39,625 nt of DNA, from contig DAHVSB010000010.1 in assembly GCA_027324795.1 (NCBI GenBank), positions 1 through 39,625 of the forward strand. Direction: 5' to 3'. Numbering within the stretch: the first letter of the stretch is position 1; every line of letters begins with the position of its first letter. The notes beneath the pieces are model-generated. The model searched no databases. It saw nothing but the letters and a program-made list of their open reading frames with translations, and was not told where the DNA came from. Both the position numbers and the translations under genes were made by a program. Source of the DNA: Alcanivoracaceae bacterium. Lineage in GTDB: Bacteria; Pseudomonadota; Gammaproteobacteria; Pseudomonadales; Alcanivoracaceae. Positions 29,729 through 37,239 of this stretch are shown piece after piece.

Positions 29729-31399
29729 GTGCTTATCTCTCTACGCTTACGTCATTTTGCCACGATTGAAACCCTTGAGCTCACCCCTAAAGCCGGCCTT
29801 ACTGTATTAACAGGGGAAACCGGAGCGGGCAAGTCTATCATCATCGATGCGTTAAGCTTAGCCCTTGGCGCGCGAGCAGATAGCAGCATGGTGCGTGCAG
29901 GCCAAGAGCGCGCCGAAGTAGAGGCTTCTTTTTGCATTAGAGACAACCTTAAAGCCCAAGCTTGGCTCAAAGCTCGCGAGCTAGACGAGGGGCTAGAATG
30001 TACCTTGCGGCGCACCATTAGAGCAGATGGCCCCTCCCGCGCTTTTATCAATGGCCGCTCTATGCCGGCGCAAGAGTGCCGCGAGCTTGGCGCTATGCTC
30101 GTTAATATTCACAGCCAACACGAACAACAAGCCCTGCTGCATCAACAGAATCAACAGCAGCTACTCGACAGCTATGCCCAAGCCCACAACCTCAGCGAAC
30201 GCGTGGCCAATGCTTGGCGTTTATGGCAAAAGGCACGCCGCCAACACGATGCGGCTCGCCAATCGGCTAACGAGCAAATTGAGCGTCAAGCCTTGCTTGA
30301 GTTTCAACTCGAAGAACTCAACACCCTTGATATACAAGCCGGCGAAGTTGAAGAACTCGAGAGCTTGCAAAAGCGCCTCGGTAACAATGATTATTTATTG
30401 CGCACTTCTCAGCAATGCATTAGCAATTTACTCGATGGCCACGAAGGCCCTTCAGCCATGGACCTTATGGGCCAAAGCCTAAGCCAGCTGCAAAAAGCGA
30501 GTGAACAAGACATCGCTTTGCATAATATAGCGCAAACCCTTGAGTCTGCACTACTGCAGGTGGAAGCCGCCGGCGATGACTTGCGCCATTATTTAAGCAC
30601 GCTTGAAGAAGACCCAGCGCAATTACAGACCACTGAAGAACGCCTGAGCAATGTATATCAGCTGGCTCGCCGCCATCGCATACGCCCAGAAGAGTTGCAC
30701 ATTCTTCACCAAGAGCTTATCGATCAAGCCCAAGTGCTAGGTAGCTTTGATGAACACTTGGAAGCTTTAGCCCAAGAAGAACAGCAGGCTGAGCAGCAAT
30801 ATCACGAGCTTGCCCAACAGTTATCTGAGTTACGACGCAAAAAAACCTTGCCCCTTGCAAAGGGAGTTGAGCGCCATTTACACGAACTGGGTTTACCTAA
30901 TGCGCGCTTTCAAATCGAGCTTTCTGCTCAAGCTCCTGCCATTAGCGGCTTAGAAAGTATTGAGTTTGTATTTTCTGCCAACCCAGGCCAACCCTTGCGT
31001 CCACTCGCCAAGGTAGCTTCCGGCGGTGAACTATCCCGAGTTAGTTTGGCCATCCAAGTGATTTGCGCACAAGTACTCACAGTCCCTTGCTTAATTTTTG
31101 ACGAGGTAGACGTGGGCATTGGCGGTGGCGTGGCTGAAATTGTAGGGCGTTTGCTTCGCGAACTAAGTAAGCATGCTCAGCTGCTCTGCATTACCCATCA
31201 GCCACAAGTGGCGTCCCAAGGCCTGCAGCATTGGCATGTGCGCAAAAAACAATCTCAAAAAACCACATTTAGCTACGTGGACACGCTTGAAGGTGAAAAT
31301 AGAATTACTGAAATTGCACGTATGCTTGGCGGCCTAGAGCTAACGCAATCCACACTAGCTCATGCCGAAGAAATGCTAAGCCTTAGCCAAGCGGGCTAG
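29729..31399 (+). CDS. recN: DNA repair protein RecN
   Basis: A 556-residue SMC-like ATPase of double-strand-break repair, strongly SOS-induced in E. coli. It shows Walker A GETGAGKS (about residues 29-36), a long Gln/Glu-rich coiled-coil middle and the C-terminal ABC signature VASGGELSRVSLAIQ, Walker B CLIFDEVDVGIGG and the ITHQPQVAS H-loop. The start is GTG at 29729 with GGAGG seven bases upstream; an earlier in-frame ATG would add 51 unrelated residues and sit upstream of the promoter. One base separates its stop from the convergent fur stop. Confidence 0.97.
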   Translation: MLISLRLRHFATIETLELTPKAGLTVLTGETGAGKSIIIDALSLALGARADSSMVRAGQERAEVEASFCIRDNLKAQAWLKARELDEGLECTLRRTIRADGPSRAFINGRSMPAQECRELGAMLVNIHSQHEQQALLHQQNQQQLLDSYAQAHNLSERVANAWRLWQKARRQHDAARQSANEQIERQALLEFQLEELNTLDIQAGEVEELESLQKRLGNNDYLLRTSQQCISNLLDGHEGPSAMDLMGQSLSQLQKASEQDIALHNIAQTLESALLQVEAAGDDLRHYLSTLEEDPAQLQTTEERLSNVYQLARRHRIRPEELHILHQELIDQAQVLGSFDEHLEALAQEEQQAEQQYHELAQQLSELRRKKTLPLAKGVERHLHELGLPNARFQIELSAQAPAISGLESIEFVFSANPGQPLRPLAKVASGGELSRVSLAIQVICAQVLTVPCLIFDEVDVGIGGGVAEIVGRLLRELSKHAQLLCITHQPQVASQGLQHWHVRKKQSQKTTFSYVDTLEGENRITEIARMLGGLELTQSTLAHAEEMLSLSQAG

Positions 31400-31400
31400 T

Positions 31401-31814
31401 TTATTCTTTCTTTTTAGGGCGAACGTAGAGTACGAGTGAGTGCTCTACGAGCTCATAACCATGCTCTTCTGCCACAATTTTTTGTTGTTTTTCAATTTTC
31501 GGATCTAAAAACTCAATTACAGCGCCGGTTTCTAAACACACCATATGGTCGTGATGCCCCTCATCCGCCACCTCAAATACAGCAGAGCCTGCTTCAAAGT
31601 TATGGCGCACCACAATGCCGGCCTGCTCAAACTGAGCCAACACCCGATAAACAGTAGCTAAACCTACATCCTCACCCGCATCCATCAGTGCCTTATAAAT
31701 ATCTTCAGCACTCATATGCCGTTCATCATCTTCAGCAGAAGTGAGAAGCTCTAGAATACGAACTCGTGGTAACGTAACTTTTAACCCTGCTTTACGCAAT
31801 TCATGATTTTCCAA
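31401..31814 (-). CDS. fur: Ferric uptake regulator Fur
   Basis: A 137-residue Fe2+-dependent repressor of iron-uptake genes. It starts ENHELRKAGLKVTLPR, then a winged helix (ATVYRVLAQFEQAGIV) and the metal-binding dimer domain (EVADEGHHDHMVCLETG, then IEFLDPKIEKQQK). As in Pseudomonas Fur, the second Cys of E. coli CLDCG is replaced, so only one Cys is in that motif. The start codon appears to be TTG at 31812-31814, with AGGAG seven bases upstream; the next in-frame ATG is too far in. Confidence 0.95.
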   Translation of the reverse strand: MENHELRKAGLKVTLPRVRILELLTSAEDDERHMSAEDIYKALMDAGEDVGLATVYRVLAQFEQAGIVVRHNFEAGSAVFEVADEGHHDHMVCLETGAVIEFLDPKIEKQQKIVAEEHGYELVEHSLVLYVRPKKKE

Positions 31815-31844
31815 CGTAAAACTCCTTGCTTGAACGGCGGAACC

Positions 31845-31895
31845 TTGTGTTCCAATGTCGAGTCTGTATTATCGCCACTACTTAACGGAAATCAA
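31845..31895. promoter_or_regulatory. Divergent fur and bamE promoters with overlapping -10 boxes
   Basis: For bamE (plus strand): TTGTGT at 31845-31850, 16 bases, TATTAT at 31867-31872. For fur (minus strand): TTGATT at 31890-31895, 16 bases, GATAAT at 31868-31873. The two -10 boxes share the same bases, so polymerase at one promoter would exclude the other. Assignment is by consensus only. Confidence 0.55.
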
Positions 31896-31901
31896 AAAGC
31901 G

Positions 31902-32372
31902 ATGCAAAAATACTATTCTTTACTCATCATCATACTAGCAGCTGTCTTAGTAACAGGTTGCAGCAAATTGCGCTTTCCTGGCGTGTATCGAATCGATATC
32001 CCCCAAGGAAACTTCATTACCGAAGACATGCTAAAACAACTTAAGCCAGGCATGAGCCCCGATCAAGTTACCTATGTAATGGGCGAACCCATCCTGATTG
32101 ACCCCTTTACAGAAAACGCTTGGTTTTACCCTATGATTTATCAGCCAGGGCGCGGTGAAAAGACCGAACAACGTATTGTAGTCTATTTTGAGGATGGTTA
32201 TTACAGCCATTATGAAGGCAAAATTGTGGACCGCCTTGGCAGTAAAGTGGCCACCGAGCAAGACAAAGAGCTCAATCGTCGTTTAGAGGAACAACAACGC
32301 GACCAAAAAAGCTCTCCGATCAGCATCGAAAGTGGAGAGGGCGTTAATCAGCCCGGCTTGCCACCACGCTAG
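31902..32372 (+). CDS. bamE: Outer-membrane assembly lipoprotein BamE (OmlA/SmpA)
   Basis: A 156-residue lipoprotein of the BAM complex, which inserts beta-barrel proteins into the outer membrane. It shows a signal peptide with lipobox LVTGC, the conserved FPGVYRIDIPQGNFITEDMLKQLKPGMSPDQVTYVMGEP core and the tail PMIYQPGRGEKTEQRIVVYFEDG. The ATG at 31902 is the start fitting a signal peptide; an upstream in-frame ATG overlaps fur. Divergent from fur, and its 3' end overlaps the convergent rnfH by 29 bases. This is the usual fur-bamE layout in Pseudomonas. Confidence 0.95.
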   Translation: MQKYYSLLIIILAAVLVTGCSKLRFPGVYRIDIPQGNFITEDMLKQLKPGMSPDQVTYVMGEPILIDPFTENAWFYPMIYQPGRGEKTEQRIVVYFEDGYYSHYEGKIVDRLGSKVATEQDKELNRRLEEQQRDQKSSPISIESGEGVNQPGLPPR

Positions 32373-32664
32373 ACTCTTTTTGCTGGGCGCGCTCACGTCG
32401 CGCCTGTTTCGGGTCAATCAACAGGGGGCGATACACTTCTAGTCTATCGCCCTCTTTTACTTCGTACTCTGTTGGACTTTTTAGCCGCTGGCTAAACACA
32501 CCCACTTGAAGGTTTTCTGCTTGTAGGCTCGGCACTTTTTCCAAAAGCCCAGAGCCCTCTATCACCTCAAGAGCTGTGCTACCTTGAGGCACAGTCACTG
32601 TAAGCAAGATTTGCTGTTCAGGTGTGGCATAAGCAACCTCTGCAATAATGGTACTAGCTGCCAT
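32344..32664 (-). CDS. rnfH: RnfH family ubiquitin-like (beta-grasp) protein
   Basis: A 106-residue small beta-grasp protein of the RnfH/UPF0125 family, cotranscribed with ratA in many gammaproteobacteria. It shows IIAEVAYATPEQQILLTVTVPQGSTALEVIEGSG near the start and VGVFSQRLKSPTEYEVKEGDRLEVYRPLLIDPKQARRER near the end. Function is unknown. The ATG at 32664 lies inside the end of the upstream transporter gene (11-base overlap) with AGGA eight bases upstream, so translation is probably coupled to it. The ratA gene that normally neighbours it is absent here. Confidence 0.9.
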   Translation of the reverse strand: MAASTIIAEVAYATPEQQILLTVTVPQGSTALEVIEGSGLLEKVPSLQAENLQVGVFSQRLKSPTEYEVKEGDRLEVYRPLLIDPKQARRERAQQKESSVVASRAD

Positions 32665-34276
32665 CGCTATCGTCCTGCTCTTCTTTTTCTTGGGCCTCTT
32701 CGTTCTGGTTGTCGCGCATCTTATCCACTTCCTTGGCAATATTGTGTGCACCTGAAGCAACCGCATCGCCTAGGCTTTCTACTGCTTGCTTTACTGTGTC
32801 TAGTGCTTCTGAGCTGGCAGCAATCTCTTCGACGGCAACAGGCTCCGGCTCTGCTTCAGTGCTTTCCGCAGCAAACAAACCTTGCCAAAACACAATCAAC
32901 ATAACGATGGGGGCCAAAATGCGTAAAATCGCGCGCCAGCCTAAATACAAGCCGAAGTTTTTCATGGCTAACTCCTTGCGAATATGAGTTTCCTTCATAA
33001 CCCAGCCCGCAAAAATAGCAATCAGAAGACCGCCTAGTGGCAACATAATGTTGCTAGTCAGGAAATCCATGCTATCGAAGAAGCCGCGGCCCGGAAGGAT
33101 ATAAACTTCATCCCATATGTTAAAGGAGAGCAAACTGAATACGCCTAGCACCCAAGCTAACACTCCTACCATTGTTGCCGCCGTTACGCGTTTTATGCCT
33201 TTTTCTGTTAGCCAAGCCACCGCAGGCTCGCCGATGGAAATCGATGAGGTTAAACCGGCAAACAGCACCAACACAAAAAACAAAGCGCCAAACACAAGCC
33301 CCACAGAGATACCGCCAAGCTCCAGCGGCATTGCCGCAAAAGCTTGTGGCAAAGTCACAAACAGCAAGCCTGGGCCTTCGCTAGCCTCTAGACCGTTAGT
33401 AAATACCACGGGGAAAATAGCAATGCCCGACAACAAAGAGGTAATCACATCCAGGGAGGCAACTATTAGCACCGTCGACGCTATTGATATAGGAATGAGC
33501 TTGCCGGTTTTTTTCACCTTAAAGTGTTTGGGCATATAAGCACCGTAGGCCATGATGGCACCCATGCCTAAGCTCAAGCTAAAGAAGGCCTGCCCCATGG
33601 CCATAAGCACCGACTGCCCATTAAAATCCTCCCAACGAAATACAAACAAAAACTTTAGTGCCTCAAGGGCGCCTTCGCGAGTCAGCCCATAACCTGCTAA
33701 CAGCACTAAAATCACAAAAAGCAGAGGCATCATGATGCGCACGCCAACCTCAATGCCTTTGCGTACACCGCGCGCAATAAAAAACATCGTCGCCGTTAAA
33801 AACAACGTGTGGCAAAGCATCATTAACCCTGGGTTGGCTAGCATATTCTCGAAAGTGACGCTGGCTTGCCCCCCGCTTGCTGCGGCTAAATCGCCAGAAC
33901 CCAACACCCAAATATAATAAATGGCCCAGCCGCCAATGATGGAATAAAACGAAAGAATCAGGAAACCTGTTAGGGCGCCAAGATACCCCACAGCACTCCA
34001 ACGGCTAGTCACGCCTGTGGCTCTGGCAAGGGCACGCATACTATTGATAGGACTTAAACCGCCGCGCCGCCCGATGGCCACCTCGGCCATCATAATGGGG
34101 ATCCCCACTAACAACACACACACCAAATAAGCCAATACGAAAGCGCCGCCGCCATTGCTGCCCGCCATGTAAGGGAACTTCCAAATATTTCCCAACCCCA
34201 CAGCAGAACCTGTGGCCGCTAAAATAAATGCCCAACGACTTGTTAAACCGCCGTGCGGCGAAGTATCCTTGCTCAT
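32654..34276 (-). CDS. Sodium-dependent transporter, NSS family
   Basis: A 540-residue inner-membrane protein. The first 40 residues contain the NSS/LeuT motif SRWAFILAATGSAVGLGNIWKFPYMAGSNGGGAFVLAYL, whose unwound helix-1 residues bind Na+ and substrate. About eleven helices can be read, ending near residue 465. Such bacterial proteins typically import amino acids; the substrate here is unknown. The C-terminus has an unusual acidic tail (about 75 residues, rich in Glu, Asp, Gln and Ala). The two start ATGs (34279 and 34276) are tandem; GAGGG spacing favours the second. It lies between smpB and rnfH, where Pseudomonas has ratA. Confidence 0.92.
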   Translation of the reverse strand: MSKDTSPHGGLTSRWAFILAATGSAVGLGNIWKFPYMAGSNGGGAFVLAYLVCVLLVGIPIMMAEVAIGRRGGLSPINSMRALARATGVTSRWSAVGYLGALTGFLILSFYSIIGGWAIYYIWVLGSGDLAAASGGQASVTFENMLANPGLMMLCHTLFLTATMFFIARGVRKGIEVGVRIMMPLLFVILVLLAGYGLTREGALEALKFLFVFRWEDFNGQSVLMAMGQAFFSLSLGMGAIMAYGAYMPKHFKVKKTGKLIPISIASTVLIVASLDVITSLLSGIAIFPVVFTNGLEASEGPGLLFVTLPQAFAAMPLELGGISVGLVFGALFFVLVLFAGLTSSISIGEPAVAWLTEKGIKRVTAATMVGVLAWVLGVFSLLSFNIWDEVYILPGRGFFDSMDFLTSNIMLPLGGLLIAIFAGWVMKETHIRKELAMKNFGLYLGWRAILRILAPIVMLIVFWQGLFAAESTEAEPEPVAVEEIAASSEALDTVKQAVESLGDAVASGAHNIAKEVDKMRDNQNEEAQEKEEQDDSDGS

Positions 34277-34317
34277 CATTTACCCTCTTCAGTTCGAACT
34301 CGCCATTGTCCTGACTT

Positions 34318-34341
34318 TTAAGAGGGTGCTCAAGCTCTTAA
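34318..34341. promoter_or_regulatory. Inverted repeat between the transporter and smpB
   Basis: TTAAGAG (34318-34324) and CTCTTAA (34335-34341) form a 7-bp inverted repeat with a 10-base centre, in the divergent gap between the transporter and smpB and 21 bases before the smpB start. It may be an operator or a hairpin in the smpB leader. Confidence 0.35.
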
Positions 34342-34362
34342 ATTGGCTTATCATTGCAAACC

Positions 34363-34836
34363 ATGACGAAATCCAAACGAAATCAAAAATCCAACACCAT
34401 TGCTCAAAACCGCAAAGCTCGGTTTGACTATCACCTTGAAGAAACCTTTGAAGCTGGTTTGTCCCTTCAAGGCTGGGAAGTAAAATCCCTGCGAGCTGGC
34501 CGCTGCAACTTATCTGAGTCCTACGTGCTACTCAAGGATGGCGAAGCGTGGTTGTTTGGTTGCCACATTGAGGCCTTACCCACTGTGAGCACCCACATTA
34601 ACCCCGACCCACTGCGCTCACGCAAGTTGCTCTTACACAAGCGTGAACTTGCGCAAATTTTTAGAGGTGTACAACGTGAAGGCTATACCTGTGTGCCCGT
34701 AACCATGTACTGGAGCCAGGGCTATGCCAAACTCAAAATCGCTTTAGCAAAGGGTAAGCAAAAGCACGACAAACGCGCCACAGAAAAAGATCGCGATTGG
34801 CAACGCCAGAAACAACGCATCTTAAAGGCGAACTAA
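34363..34836 (+). CDS. smpB: tmRNA-binding protein SmpB
   Basis: A 157-residue protein that escorts tmRNA to stalled ribosomes for trans-translation. It shows [44 protein letters not shown], the [18 protein letters not shown] segment and the basic C-terminal tail [21 protein letters not shown], which mimics the missing mRNA. The start is ATG at 34363; an in-frame TTG three codons upstream is less likely. There is no strong ribosome-binding site. The tmRNA gene lies 700 bases downstream, the usual partner arrangement. Confidence 0.96.
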   Translation: MTKSKRNQKSNTIAQNRKARFDYHLEETFEAGLSLQGWEVKSLRAGRCNLSESYVLLKDGEAWLFGCHIEALPTVSTHINPDPLRSRKLLLHKRELAQIFRGVQREGYTCVPVTMYWSQGYAKLKIALAKGKQKHDKRATEKDRDWQRQKQRILKAN

Positions 34837-34850
34837 TTTTTAGGCACAAA

Positions 34851-34884
34851 AAAACCCAGCCCACCTATACGTGAACTGGGTTTT
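34851..34884. terminator. Bidirectional terminator after smpB
   Basis: AAAACCCAG (34851-34859) pairs with CTGGGTTTT (34876-34884) over nine base pairs with a T-rich tail on the plus strand and A/T-runs on the other. It ends smpB and, on the minus strand, the small membrane protein gene that stops at 34929. Confidence 0.85.
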
Positions 34885-34928
34885 CTCTTTAGAGCAGCAT
34901 TTGCTCGCGTTATGTTGAAACCTTAGCT

Positions 34929-35207
34929 TTAGCTATGGCCTAGTTCTTTTGACTGATTCCAGCGCTTTTGAAAATCTGCTTTTACTTCCCAGTAAACAAG
35001 CAACCAAGCACGCAAGACAGCCGGTAAGAAGAAGACCGCAAACGCCACTAGTGGTAGGCGAGTGTCCATTACACTATCAATTAGCAACAATCCAGAGGCA
35101 TAAGCCACCAGCGCTATCAACAACCCTAAAGAATACTGGATTAAGGGGTGCTGGCTGAAAACAGCTTTGATGTTGTCGAACACGTTCAGTGCATTTTGGT
35201 TTTTCAT
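34929..35207 (-). CDS. Small membrane protein, unknown function
   Basis: A 92-residue protein with two predicted membrane helices (about residues 22-45 YSLGLLIALVAYASGLLLI and 52-72 LVAFAVFFLPAVLRAWLLVYW). A short hydrophilic N-terminus and a charged C-terminal end (EVKADFQKRWNQSKELGHS) flank them. The start has GGAGGA about seven bases upstream, so it is a credible gene. I do not recognise the family. It is transcribed away from ssrA and towards smpB. Confidence 0.7.
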   Translation of the reverse strand: MKNQNALNVFDNIKAVFSQHPLIQYSLGLLIALVAYASGLLLIDSVMDTRLPLVAFAVFFLPAVLRAWLLVYWEVKADFQKRWNQSKELGHS

Positions 35208-35526
35208 TTGTCATTCCTCCATCTGAGGACTCATACTCACGGCAAACAAATTTGAAAATTTTATTCAACTGCTTGTTAGGCCGTTTTTACACCCCCAGCC
35301 GTCTGCTTAAGACCTCCGAGGGCACCTAATGTAACACCGCATGTGTCGCTGTGTTACGAACGGTAGCATCGCCCATTTCCACACAAAAAGCCACTCATAT
35401 GTCTAACAATCCTACCCCTCAAGTCAATTTCTCAGCCCTTTTTTACCCAATTAACAAACCTCTCGCCCTACTACTTGAATAAAGCTGCATAAGTCCCATA
35501 TATAAGCTACAATTCACAACCCTCAA
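35208..35526. other. 319-bp intergenic region upstream of tmRNA
   Basis: No gene is seen. It contains the start region of the small membrane gene (minus strand), an inverted repeat GTAACAC/GTGTTAC (35331-35337 and 35351-35357, 13-base centre) and the sigma-32-like promoter of ssrA at 35474-35501. The rest is AT-rich non-coding DNA. A sigma-70-like alternative for ssrA (TTGAAT at 35475-35480, TATATA at 35499-35504) overlaps it. Confidence 0.6.
35474..35501 (+). promoter_or_regulatory. Sigma-32-like promoter of ssrA (tmRNA)
   Basis: CTTGAA (35474-35479), exactly 15 bases, CCCATAT (35495-35501): the same sequence and spacing as the grpE heat-shock promoter in this window. It ends 25 bases before the mature tmRNA 5' end, leaving a short precursor for RNase P. 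A sigma-70 reading (TTGAAT / TATATA, 18 bases apart) overlaps, so both holoenzymes may use it. Confidence 0.7.
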
Positions 35527-35881
35527 GGGGCCGACCAGGTTTCGACGCCGGTTATGAATCTTGTGGTGCATGTCGAGAAGTGTCACGGTTCTCGTAAATC
35601 TATTGTGGCAACTTAAAGTAATCGCAAACGACGATTCTTACGCACTAGCAGCTTAGTCTGCTAACCGCCGAACGACCTTGCCTGTGGGGAAGTGAGGCGG
35701 GCAAAGCTACACAGGATCGCAGTGAAGTGTTTCCCGCACGGATCTGCTAAAACTTTAGGGAATCGGCTTTTCCGCCCTGCTCTTCGGGCCGGCAAAGCTT
35801 AAATCAATAGAATGAGCTAAACATGTAGATCTATAAGTGGATTGCTGACGGACGCGGGTTCGATTCCCGCCGGCTCCACCA
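35527..35881 (+). ncRNA. ssrA: tmRNA (SsrA)
   Basis: A 355-base transfer-messenger RNA that rescues stalled ribosomes with SmpB. The 5' end GGGGCCG pairs with 3' CGGCTCC, and CCA is encoded. The T-arm GGGTTCGATTCCCG and the 5' segment CGACCAGGTTTCGACG are conserved. The tag reading frame begins at GCA (35624) and encodes ANDDSYALAA followed by TAG (35654-35656), close to the E. coli ANDENYALAA tag recognised by ClpXP. Its 3' end is a common integration site for tyrosine recombinases, and a truncated integrase lies 190 bases downstream. Confidence 0.96.
35624..35656 (+). other. tmRNA proteolysis-tag reading frame
   Basis: Resume codon GCA followed by codons for ANDDSYALAA and a TAG stop. The C-terminal ALAA is the ClpX/ClpA recognition signal. 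The preceding bases TAATC match the usual resume context. Confidence 0.95.
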
Positions 35882-35910
35882 TTTTCTTATCCAAACCAGT
35901 CCCAACCAAC

Positions 35911-35942
35911 ATCGAAAGGCCTTACATATCAAGCCTTTCGAT
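35911..35942. other. 10-bp inverted repeat just past tmRNA
   Basis: ATCGAAAGGC (35911-35920) and GCCTTTCGAT (35933-35942) are exact complements with a 12-base centre. No T-run follows, so it is an imperfect terminator for ssrA or part of the integrated element's left end. Confidence 0.5.
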
Positions 35943-35995
35943 GAATACACTAGCCCAATCTGTCCAAACTTATCTATACTCATAGCACCTAAAAA

Positions 35996-36022
35996 GTGGC
36001 TATAAGTGTGGCACATAGCCAC
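35996..36022. promoter_or_regulatory. Inverted repeat before the integrase gene
   Basis: GTGGCTAT (35996-36003) and ATAGCCAC (36015-36022) are exact 8-bp complements with an 11-base centre, about 50 bases before the integrase start. It resembles an operator or integrase-arm site at the left end of an integrated element. Confidence 0.4.
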
Positions 36023-36069
36023 AGCAGCAAAATCATGTGCCGCATTTTGCATTTTTGATGGGGTGCAAC

Positions 36070-37239
36070 ATGAAATTATTAGACGGCACGGAGCCGCGCA
36101 AATTAAGCGACACAACAATCAGAGGCATAAAGCCCACCGACAAAACACAAAGCTTTGCCGATGGGTATGGCTTGCGCTTAGAGGTTCCGAAAGATAGCAG
36201 CACCGGTTATTGGCGTTACCGCTTTAGGTTCGCAGGTAAGTACAAGACCTTGGCAATAGGCGCCTATCCTAAAATGTCGCTAGCGATGGCTAGAAAGCTT
36301 CACCGTGAAGCCTACAACCAAGTATCACAGGGCGTAGATCCTGCACTCGAAAGAAGCAAAAAGCGGCAAGCTCAAAAACAGGAGTACGAAAACACTTTTG
36401 AGGTAGTCGCTAATAAGTGGTTCTCGCTTTACATAAAGGATAAAAAATCGGCGAGCCATCAAAAGCGGACAAGGGGCTTACTGAATAACCACATTCTTCC
36501 CTATATAGGTAAACGTCCTGTTAGCCACTTAACAAAAGGCGATGTTTCTGGCGTACTTGAAAGAATGCAAGCGGCTGGAATCTATAGCTCTGGCACCAAA
36601 GCGCGGCAGGTAGTGCGTAGCATCCTTAGGTACGCTTCAAATGGCGATGCACTTGACACAATAAAAAGAATTGAGCTAACAGAAGCTATGGAAAACGTGA
36701 TAGATCCGCCAAAGCCGCTAAAGGAATGTAACTTTGCAGCTGTGACAGAGCCCGACAAGTTGCGCCCCATCTTATTAGCCATCGATGCTGTGCCCAGTCA
36801 TGTGGTTGTCAAAACGGCGTTGCAGCTGGCTCCAATGTTATTAGCACGCCCTATTGAAATATGTGCCGCAGAATGGAGTGAGGTTAATTTTACTCAGCAG
36901 CAGCTGGAAATTGACGCTCAGCGCATGAAGTTAGGGGAGCCCCACATTATCCCGCTAGCTAGCCAAGCGATGGAGCTGCTGCATGAATTACACGCCATCA
37001 CAGGGCATAGCAAATACGTATTCCCCAGCTTCCGCAGGGCAAACGGTGGCGCGAATCGCCATATCACCACTGAATCACTTACGGTGGCCCTACGTAGCGC
37101 AGGCGTGCCCAAAGAAGCGCAAACGGTCCACGGCTTTAGAGCAACAGCAAGAACCATGTTGGCGCAAGAAGAGACGCTCGAATATCGCGTAGACTGGATA
37201 GAACACCAGCTCGCAAATGTGAAGCCGCCACACGAGTGA
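36070..37239 (+). pseudogene. Truncated P4-type tyrosine integrase beside tmRNA
   Basis: A 389-residue remnant of a tyrosine recombinase of the phage P4/genomic-island type. The N-terminal DUF4102-like part is intact (KLSDTTIRGIKPTDK, GYGLRLEVPKDS, LAIGAYPKMSLAMARK), followed by the core-binding domain. Of the catalytic residues Arg260 (LLARPIEIC) and His354-Arg357 (HGFR) are present, as is His379 in DWIEHQLA. The sequence then stops matching at about 37217, and a stop codon follows seven residues later, before the catalytic Tyr and the C-terminal NRTAHL region. It therefore cannot recombine DNA. It is joined tail-to-tail to a broken selO, and lies 188 bases after the tmRNA 3' end, the expected attachment site. 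Confidence 0.9.

Noticed and set aside
35831-36118. Minus-strand frame with RRESNPRPS across tmRNA
   Set aside because: It is the antisense of the tmRNA 3' end, a common false gene.
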